Shown in pieces: positions 15,731 through 23,800 of a stretch of DNA of 27,152 bases. The DNA comes from Stramenopiles sp. TOSAG23-3 (lineage: Eukaryota > Sar), in assembly GCA_900128585.1 (NCBI GenBank), contig LT642264.1, positions 1-27,152 of the forward strand. Direction: 5' to 3'. Below the pieces are notes generated by a model. The model searched no databases and had not been told where the DNA came from. It saw only the letters and a list, made by a program, of their open reading frames with translations. Positions within the stretch are counted from its first letter, which is position 1. Every line of letters starts with the position of its first letter. The translations under genes and the position numbers were made by a program.

Positions 15731-18700
15731 TTATTGCTTCCCTTCTTTGATCAGACGCATTGCTTCCTCTGGCGACGTGTTGATCTTGTCAAACCAAAAT
15801 TCCTGAACGTACCATTTTGCCCGATCAAAGTTTCTGCTTTCTTTGACGCATATCTTCTTAATCAGCCTGTCAACATTCGCCTTCGATACTTTCGGGAACA
15901 ATTCAAAAAACGGAGCCAATGCGAGTTGCTTCTTTATACCTTTTCCATGAAAGTGTTCGAGAAATGGGCGTAAGTGTGTGTGTTTGATTTCCTTTTCTTT
16001 CAGCTCGGCAAGCTTGTCGCGCTTCAATTTCTCTTTCGCCAATTTTTTTGCTTCCACTAAACGGGCCCGTTCAGCGGCTTTTTTCAATTTCTCTTCTGTT
16101 TTCCGCTTTTCGGCTTCGGCTCTTTCTTGCTTCAAACGTTCTGCTTTTTCTGCCCGCTCAAGTTTCTTTCGTTCCAGCTCCTCCATTCGCTCTCTTTTTC
16201 TCTTCAACAGTTTCTCGGCCTTCTCTTTTTTCTTCAACGCGTGCTCCGCACTCATTCCAATTTTCTGAAAACCCAGCAAATTTGATGACCCTCTCTGTTG
16301 GGCAGAAAGTTGATTCACAGGGTCTATTGGCCCCGCAACAAGCGCCACAATTTTATACGCAAACAACTGGCTGTCCGACGCGCCGGTGCTGCTTTCATAC
16401 TGGGTTCCAATGACGAGCTCGGAGCCGAATTCGGTAAAATTAGCGAATTTCCGCTTTTTGCTTGTTAACTTTCCGTTCTCAGAATCACCCTGCGCGTCTT
16501 CCGTGGCCTGCTGCTCGTCGTCGGTGGAAGAATCGTCCCCTCGCTTCGCGATCCCGTTCTCGTAGATCACTTCGTCGTCGCCCAGGAGCCAGCCGTCTGC
16601 GTAGTCCATTTCGTTGTCGACTTCATCGGCACCGTCCTCTTCCTCCCCGTCACTCATTTCTAAATCTTCCGCCGGCTGCCCGTCTTCCCACTCCTCGTCG
16701 CTGTCCATCTCATACTGCAACTCCTCCTTGTCGTGGGCAAACGGGTTTCTTTTGGAGATGACCTTTGACGACCTCATCCATGGCCCCCAATACGCGGGTC
16801 GTTGGTTTTCGCTAAATTGGAACAGCCTCCACCGTCGACTGTTCAGTTGGGGGTAGAGATCACCTAACTGTTGACACTTTTGGAGAAACACCCCCGCGTA
16901 GTCGGAGCTGGCTTGCCCCCCCTTTGGCGCTGCTGCCACCGAGAGGGCATGGTCAACATCGCACAGTAAAGATGACTGAAAGGCACTTTGAATGACATCA
17001 TCCAAAACTTCTTTCAGGACTATTCTATCGTTGGCGCTGAGTCCCAACGACACGTTGTCAGTATCCTGCTGAGATTTTACCACGCCCAGCGCTTGAAATT
17101 TTTTCTTCAACTGAGCCTTTTTCTTCTCCAATTCAGCCTTTTTCTCTTCTTCTAATCTAAGCATTTTCTCTTCGGCAAGGCGCGCCTTCTCCTCCCGAGC
17201 TTTTTCCGCGTCCTCTCTTCTCTGCTGTGCCATCAACTCTCTCTCAGCGCGCCTTGCCGCCTTCTCTGTTTCCCGGGCAAGCTTCTTCTCCTTCCGCAGT
17301 CGTTCCGCCTCTTGCCTCTTCGCTGCTTTTGCCTCCATCTCCGCCCGCATCGACGCGTCTTCCAAGCGCATCTTCTCCAGTCGCTCTTCGCGTTTGAAAT
17401 CTTCCGATGCTCTTGCGACCTCGGCGTTAACGACAAGCTCTTCCGCCTTTTTCGCTTTGTCTATCGTCACATACGGGTCGGCCAAAAGAGTAATCAGCTT
17501 TTGGAGCTGCGTCATGACGCGCGAGAGGACACTTAGCTTCTTGCTCAGATCTCGGAACAAGTACTTCTCGCTTTTCATCACTTTCTCTTTGTAAAACAAA
17601 TGCTCCTGCTTCTTGAGAATCCACACCCAGTGCGCGCTTCTCGATTCATCTTCGGCGTGTTCACTTTTCTCGAGCTCTGCGGGTTTGCATCCAATATGTA
17701 CACGGCGAGAGATCCTTTGAACAGTATCACACACGACGCTGCGGGCTCCCTTCGTTTTTTTCATTTTCAAGGCCTTCATAATGCCCTGGACGAGATACGA
17801 CATAGTTGCCCTTGAGCCATGCACGTATTTGGCAAGGGCAGCCTGAAACTCGTCTTTTTGGAGCAACGCTTTAAACGCCGTTCCATCGTCAGAGCTCGGC
17901 TCCAGGGTCGCACCGAACTTCTTGAGAACACGTCGCTTCCGCCACTGTGCCGCGTCGCGTTGGTGTTCCTCCGCGGCGTTTTGTAGGCTTACGAGTTTCT
18001 TCTTGTTCTCCACCAGCTTCTTTTGGATCGTGAGGGCATCTGCTTTGGAGACGGCAGGGGGCTGCTTCCCGGACTGCTTCCCTCCTTTTTTGCAAGGGCT
18101 GTCGTTTGCACTCCCAGCAGCCTCGAATTTTCTGTGCTCTTGAAAGACGTACGTCGAAGCATCCAGGGCCCCTGGCAACCCTTCGAGCAACGCGGTAGTC
18201 TCGGGTTCGCTTATGGCGTAAGCTTTCAGCCCGGACAGCGAACGTTTCGTGGCCAATCCCATCGATAGCATCTTGGAAGCAACGCGGTTGAGCACCAGTT
18301 TCCAAACACTGCCAGGGGACTGGCCACGAAAAATCTCATCGCAGTCCCCCGCTTTGACGGCAAATATTGGCTTTTGGCTTCCTGCCAGCCCAGGCTCCGT
18401 GGTTTGCGTGTACAGCACTTCTTTTGAGGGTTCCTGGAACGATGTAAACGTAATAGTGCTCTTGTATCCCACGGGGAGCAGCTGCCGAGACGTCGCGTAC
18501 AACGGTTGAAGCGACCCAAGGCTGTAAATAACGGTGTCGTTTACCTTGAGCGGGAATGTTGTTTTCTGCAACCGGGCTTTGGCGGCTTCATGGAGGACAG
18601 CCGGGGCGGGGGGTGCGTTCGCTTCCGCTTCGGCCGCAACCCTCTCGCGTTCTGCCTGCTCGTGCGCTACCATTTCATTCACCTTCTTCGTCTCGTCGTC

Positions 18701-19831
18701 GAGAATGGCTTCAATGGCCTTTTGCAACTCCCTTCCCTTCGGGTTTGATTTGCAGAATATCCTCGCACCGGGCACGTAGGTATCCCACTTTTTCGAAAAT
18801 CCGTCGAAGTGGACCAGGTAGGCAGGCTCCGATTCTCCGCCCTTGAAAAATTTTCGATTCCCTATTTTCAGTACACACGCCTCGTAAAGAAGGCCTTGCG
18901 GGGCAATTACACTATCCAGAGGCACCCCGGTCATGTCCCAGCACAGCACTTTATCTCCGATTTCGTGTAGGGTCGGTTCCGATTCAAAAGTGTCTTTCAT
19001 GGATCTCAAAACGACCATATTTGCAAGGTCATCCACGACGTCATTCACCGCAATCAAATCTGCTTCCGCTTGGCGCTTGGCCTCCTCCTTCAACAACCTT
19101 TCGGCCTCCTTAAGAACTTTCTCTTCCTCTCTCCGCCGTTCCAGCTCTCGAGATTTGCGTTCCTTATCCTGGTTTTCCCAAACTTTCAAAGAGCCCGCGA
19201 CCGCATCTCGTTCCTCATCGCTGTCCGCGTCTTCAAGCCCACTCTCTTCTGAAGAGGACGACCAGTCTTCCTCGTCGTCCTCTGAGCTACTTTCATCAGA
19301 TTCTTTACTATCATTGCACTGCTTTGCAGGCCCCTGGGCGCCACCAGCTTTCTCTACCGCATCCTTGTTGCCCTTCGCTGGGCCTAGCAATCCAGCCTCG
19401 ATTAATTTCTCTGGCTTTCCGGACGAGCTGCCCTCAATAGAAGCAGATGCCGCGCTGTCGCCTGACGTCTTCTGCCGCTTTGGGCTGGGCTTGAAAACTT
19501 TGTTCGGGAGTTGCCTCTTCTCGACGGGAGAGGCTTTCTTTTCCGCGGGCTTGCTCGGGGCCGGCTTTGCAACGGCGGTCGTTTTCTTCTTTTTCATGCC
19601 GAAAAAATTTGCCATAAAAGACGCGCTCTTGGACACTTTCTTCTTCTGCCCTTTGGAGGGGGTGTTGGCGGAACCCGCAGGCGACTTGACTATCTTTTTC
19701 TGGGTTTTCGGCGTGACGCCGGAGCTTTCCAAACTTCGGTGACGAACCGCAGCAACGGCCGACTTAGCAGCCTTCTTCCCATTTTGCGGGAAAGGCGACT
19801 GGAATTTTGGATTTCCACCCTGACCAAACAT
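15731..19831 (-). CDS. Chromatin assembly factor 1 large subunit (p150-like) with added chromo-barrel and FYR domains
   Basis: A 1366-residue nuclear protein. In order: a basic N-terminus with a PIP-like box SFMANFF (71-77; it lacks the canonical Gln), a possible PCNA contact; an acidic Ser/Glu/Asp tract (172-210); a Tudor-knot/chromo-barrel-like domain (290-360) with GDKVLC, YEACVLKI and YLVHFDGFSKKWDTYVP, as in the MRG15/MSL3 type; FYRN-like (430-480; YSLGSLQPLY, LPVGYKST) and FYRC-like (485-563; SGLKAYAIS, LLEGLPGA, YVF) regions, as in MLL/TBRG1 proteins; a KER-type charged coiled coil (812-915); the CAF-1 acidic domain (1000-1090; LFQFSENQRPAYWGPW, RNPF, YEMDSDEEWED); a second charged helix (1198-1282); and a C-terminal winged-helix-like domain (1284-1346). 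CAF-1 deposits H3-H4 on newly replicated DNA. The CAF-1 parts are firm, the FYR and chromo-barrel assignments a little less so. One uninterrupted frame joins all of them. Confidence 0.85.
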   Translation of the reverse strand: MFGQGGNPKFQSPFPQNGKKAAKSAVAAVRHRSLESSGVTPKTQKKIVKSPAGSANTPSKGQKKKVSKSASFMANFFGMKKKKTTAVAKPAPSKPAEKKASPVEKRQLPNKVFKPSPKRQKTSGDSAASASIEGSSSGKPEKLIEAGLLGPAKGNKDAVEKAGGAQGPAKQCNDSKESDESSSEDDEEDWSSSSEESGLEDADSDEERDAVAGSLKVWENQDKERKSRELERRREEEKVLKEAERLLKEEAKRQAEADLIAVNDVVDDLANMVVLRSMKDTFESEPTLHEIGDKVLCWDMTGVPLDSVIAPQGLLYEACVLKIGNRKFFKGGESEPAYLVHFDGFSKKWDTYVPGARIFCKSNPKGRELQKAIEAILDDETKKVNEMVAHEQAERERVAAEAEANAPPAPAVLHEAAKARLQKTTFPLKVNDTVIYSLGSLQPLYATSRQLLPVGYKSTITFTSFQEPSKEVLYTQTTEPGLAGSQKPIFAVKAGDCDEIFRGQSPGSVWKLVLNRVASKMLSMGLATKRSLSGLKAYAISEPETTALLEGLPGALDASTYVFQEHRKFEAAGSANDSPCKKGGKQSGKQPPAVSKADALTIQKKLVENKKKLVSLQNAAEEHQRDAAQWRKRRVLKKFGATLEPSSDDGTAFKALLQKDEFQAALAKYVHGSRATMSYLVQGIMKALKMKKTKGARSVVCDTVQRISRRVHIGCKPAELEKSEHAEDESRSAHWVWILKKQEHLFYKEKVMKSEKYLFRDLSKKLSVLSRVMTQLQKLITLLADPYVTIDKAKKAEELVVNAEVARASEDFKREERLEKMRLEDASMRAEMEAKAAKRQEAERLRKEKKLARETEKAARRAERELMAQQRREDAEKAREEKARLAEEKMLRLEEEKKAELEKKKAQLKKKFQALGVVKSQQDTDNVSLGLSANDRIVLKEVLDDVIQSAFQSSLLCDVDHALSVAAAPKGGQASSDYAGVFLQKCQQLGDLYPQLNSRRWRLFQFSENQRPAYWGPWMRSSKVISKRNPFAHDKEELQYEMDSDEEWEDGQPAEDLEMSDGEEEDGADEVDNEMDYADGWLLGDDEVIYENGIAKRGDDSSTDDEQQATEDAQGDSENGKLTSKKRKFANFTEFGSELVIGTQYESSTGASDSQLFAYKIVALVAGPIDPVNQLSAQQRGSSNLLGFQKIGMSAEHALKKKEKAEKLLKRKRERMEELERKKLERAEKAERLKQERAEAEKRKTEEKLKKAAERARLVEAKKLAKEKLKRDKLAELKEKEIKHTHLRPFLEHFHGKGIKKQLALAPFFELFPKVSKANVDRLIKKICVKESRNFDRAKWYVQEFWFDKINTSPEEAMRLIKEGKQ

Positions 19832-20063
19832 CTTTAACAGCCCGACTTGCTTTAGAGGGAGAAAGAACGAGAAGCAGTGACTGTAGGATATCTATTTCAA
19901 AATGGTCGTCGTCAGATACCAGAGTGAAGTTGCAAGCGGTTCTTTCGTTCGGGCGTACGATCAATAACTGGAAAAATGCACACCTCGTGGTACTAAAAAG
20001 AAAAGGAAAGAAAGTATAATAAAACTAAATGTCAGTTAAGTTTCGTATTGTTTCATCTAATTG

Positions 20064-20099
20064 CCTTCTCTCTCTCTCTTTCTTTCTTTCTTTCCTTCT
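20064..20099. repeat. Homopyrimidine tract (CT and CTTT units)
   Basis: 36 consecutive pyrimidines, first CT dinucleotides then CTTT tetranucleotides, about 235 bp upstream of the CAF-1-like start codon. Confidence 0.85.
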
Positions 20100-20335
20100 G
20101 TCTTTCCTTCTTTCATTCATTCTATCGTTCTTCATGTTGTGAATTGGATTGGAATTTTATAATTGAATTGCCGTATCTTCTATCTTCTTGGTAACCGGCA
20201 CACACTTCTTTCTATTACTGTATCTCCTTTCCTTCTTCCTTTTTTTTTTTTTTTTTTAATTCTACTTCTTGTTCTTTCTACTCCTTACTACTTCCTTCAC
20301 ACTTTTAACATGTACCACTACAGCAGCTCTTTTGT

Positions 20336-20363
20336 GGGCGGGCGGGGGCGGGAGGGGCGGGGC
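20336..20363 (+). promoter_or_regulatory. G-quadruplex / GC-box cluster
   Basis: Six runs of three to five G separated by single bases (C, C, C, A, C) on the plus strand. This exceeds the four-run requirement for an intramolecular G-quadruplex and also contains GGGCGG-type GC boxes. It stands alone in AT-rich DNA, about 505 bp upstream of the CAF-1-like start and about 525 bp beyond the stop of the Sfi1/IQ gene. The motif is certain; its regulatory role is inference. Confidence 0.55.
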
Positions 20364-20888
20364 TCTTTTCAATAACTAATCACTTGTTGTTTTCTAAATG
20401 ATAAGGATATCTATAAATTATGATATATTTTAACTTATATTAATACTATATTTATTATATATAATTAAGATAACATTATTAGAATCATTTAAACATATAT
20501 ATCTATAACTACTACCCTTAACTTAAGTCTTGAAAAATAGAAATAATTAAAAAAGAAAAATGGCGGGATTTGAGATATTCTTCTTTAATCCCTGCTATTC
20601 TGATACTATTGTTTACATATTTATGAAATATCAAACATATACCTATACATTCTAGACAATAAGTATAAATAGAAGACTAATTATACGTATACGTAAGGGT
20701 ACCTACCTGCATTAAAACTGTACGAAGAAAATTATTATTGGTAGAATCGTATACTCGCATATTTAATTGAGGAATTGAGATGTTATACCCTACTTTTAAC
20801 ATCTTTTATAAAAAATTCTCCTTCTCCTTCTCCTTCTCGTCACCTTCACTTCACTCTCTCCTCATTTCTCCCTTTCTTCCTCCTTGAC

Positions 20889-23800
20889 TTATTCCTTTTT
20901 CTTTGTTGAACCAAATACGGATTCGACGATGTGGCTTTCCTTCAAGCTGGCACTGGCCCCCATGGCGTCTGCTAGCTGTGCCCCAAAACCATTCGTAGCC
21001 GAGAGTGCTTTTATCCCAGCTGCAGCCTTTTCCAAATTGTTTTCTTCCAATTCCATCTGGTGACTTTTGTCTGCCATTAATTCCTGCGTAAAACTACCCG
21101 ACCGTTTCTTAAAGGCTTCGGGCCCCAGAGATTCGCTGACAAGCGCCAGGTCATACAACCGTTCGAAATAATTCTTCAGGGTTTTGGTGACCGGCAGCAG
21201 CGGCAACATGTCTCGGGCCTTGATCGACAAATCCTTCCCGATTGCGATGACTCGCTTGCCTTCTTCTAAACTTTCTTCAAGGGTTGCAATGCGCTGTAAA
21301 ATTTCACGAGACAAGGACGCGCCTTGGGTGTAATACGGCTTTACGTTGTGGTGGCCGTTCGATCGGTACTCCAAAATGGATGTCAACATTTCTTCTGCCT
21401 TTTGAACCATCTCCTCTCCGTTGCACACCAATATCTGACCCTTGGCAAGCTGCATTTCCCCCTCGTCAACATTGTCATACATCCGTATAAGGCCACGAGA
21501 AAGAGCTTCGAAGTACCACACGCCGAGGGCGGTGCAGTTGGCCTGGAAGCAGGTCGGGACAAAATGCTTGTTCCCGGTTGCTCGGACTTTTCGAGTGAAC
21601 TTCTTTGCCCGTTCGAAGGACTCGAGCAGATCGCAAGAACGCATCCGGAGCAACGTGGCGAACTGAGCTTCCTCCATGGGATTGTTGCTGGCATCGGTTT
21701 GGGCCCCGGTTTTAACCCAGCAGTGGGAAAACACACACGAATCGTTGGGGTACCGAACAAGTGCGCCCAGGGAAGAGATCCCACCAATTTGCTGCTGCCC
21801 GTACACCCCTATAATTTCGCCAGGATCAATAGAACGACTGAAGTCAACGGAAAGGCTGTGAACACGACCCGTAGCGTAGCTGCCATACCACGGCGACTTT
21901 CGCCCCAAGTTCGTCACGAACCTGATGCGACCAACAATCTTCTCTGCGTCGACGTCTATCTTGACAATGCCCTCCTTTTTCTCGTGGTCGAGCAGAAACG
22001 ACTTCTTCGTGCCCTTGCTGTTGCCGTTCACGGGCAGCTCAACTTCAGGCCCCTTCCCATCTCTGACACAAAAGCCGACCCCAACGACCCAGTCTTCCAC
22101 GTAGACGTCCACCCGCGTTGTTGCGCAAGTGCTTCTCAATTTTTCCATGTCTGAAAAGCTGTTGCCTTGCGGTCGGGCGTTCTTCAAAACGTCTGTGCTC
22201 AGCGGACCCTTTTCCAGAAGGTACGTGACACGGCCTCTGTTTTGAAACTCTAAAAACAGCATTCTCTTCTCCAGCTTTATCCGCTGCCGAATTTCAGCCT
22301 CCCACCTCGCTTCGAACTTTTTGTAAGAATCCTGTTTCCTTGAGTTTAGCTTCAGTTTATACGTGATGTACTGGTGCTTCTTTCGGGTCCATCGACTTGA
22401 CAGCCCGCGATAAAATGCATAGAAACGATTTCGCCACGAGTCGATATCGACCGCCAGGCGCTTCAGAGCAAACCTTTCTTTCGATTTACGCGTGGAGATG
22501 GTGTACTTTCGTTTTAAAAGGCTTTGCAAAGATACAAAGCACGTCTGCAAGGTTTTGAGTCTTGACGTTTCTCGCTTAAGTTTGACCAAGCTTCGATACA
22601 CGGATTTCATTTGAACATATTCAAGCCATCTATAAAACACGGACCTTGGGTGCGTCATCAACATGGTGGGTGGAAGGGCAAACTTGCCATCGATGCAGCT
22701 GCTAAATTTGGAAAGGAGTCGACGCCTTCGCGTGACCTTCGGGCCTAGTCCAGGACTAGAAATTTGGAATCGTATTTGGACGTTCACCATCCATTTGTTA
22801 AAGAACGACCACCTCAGGCGCATGTTGTAGTACATGGGCATGCCGCGATCCAAATAACGCAGTCGTGAGCATATTCGCAGCCAATTTTTCAACCGATTCC
22901 GTTTGTACAACGCCAAAGAGTTCTTTTGGGTGACGAAGATTCTCATCCTTCGCAAGCAAGAAATGGCAAATTCACGGGTGTACTTTCGCTCGCATTTCAC
23001 CCAGCAGCGGTAAATGGTGTTGACAAGGATTTTCCCCCGCCTATTTCTAAGGTCTGTCATGTGACCGAACACGTCGCTCCGGTGCTGGAGGGATATCGCT
23101 TTTTTTTCTCGTTTGAGGTTTTCTTTTGCCATCAGACGCTCTCCGCTCGCTTCGTCGTCCAGCAAAAAGTTTATTGACCTAATCACGCGGCCCTCCCGTG
23201 CCCTGACTTTCTCTGTTTCAAAGCGCGCGGACACATGTTCGCCTTCTTTAAGAAGTTGCCGTCTAACGATCACGTCCTCGTCCCACTCTTCTTGCGCCTT
23301 TTTTATTCTCATTTCACGTCTCTTCTCCGCTTCAAAAAGTTTCCGCTGGCGCATTTCCCGTTCCCTCGCCTGTTCTGCCAGACGCTGCTCATCGTTCACT
23401 TCCATCGAACTGAACATTTCTTCGGCAATGTTGGTTGTCGTATCGCCGATGATGTCCTCGTGGCCAAGTGGAACATCTGGGCTTGGGGAGCGCTTCGTCG
23501 GATCGTTGGAATGCTCTGCCCCGTCCCACCCCTTGGGGTTCCGGATGTCTTTGCCGGAGAACAAGTCTGATCCAGGCGTGGCAGTAGCAGCAGTGACTGC
23601 TGCGACTTTGGACTTTGGACTTTTTTGCTTCGTCAACATTTTGTGCCTCGCTGCGACTCGTTTTGTTACGTTCCTGTGAAACACGTAAAAATACCGCTTG
23701 CGCAACATGTAAATGTAATGCATATAAGCATAGCGCTCTTTCTTACTCTCAAAGACGTACAGCCGCATGGCTTCGAAAAATACCCGGCCCACTCTCAGCG

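Larger units (their letters stand above)
19832..20888. other. Intergenic spacer upstream of the CAF-1-like gene
   Basis: No gene is seen in this 1.06 kb. It contains a homopyrimidine tract (20064-20099), a run of 18 T (20240-20257), a G-quadruplex motif (20336-20363, listed separately), a long AT-rich stretch (20380-20820) and CTTCTC units at 20816-20838 near the 3' end of the next minus-strand gene. The promoter of the CAF-1-like gene must lie here. Confidence 0.7.

Noticed and set aside
18933-19742. 269-codon plus-strand open frame
   Set aside because: Antisense to the acidic/basic N-terminal part of the CAF-1-like protein; the translation is Ser/Phe/Leu-rich, as expected from the complement of Glu/Lys codons.
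21324-22154. 276-codon plus-strand open frame
   Set aside because: Antisense to the jacalin-like and C-terminal region of the Sfi1/IQ protein; no recognisable domain.
23113-23679. 188-codon plus-strand open frame
   Set aside because: Antisense to the charged coiled coil of the Sfi1/IQ protein.
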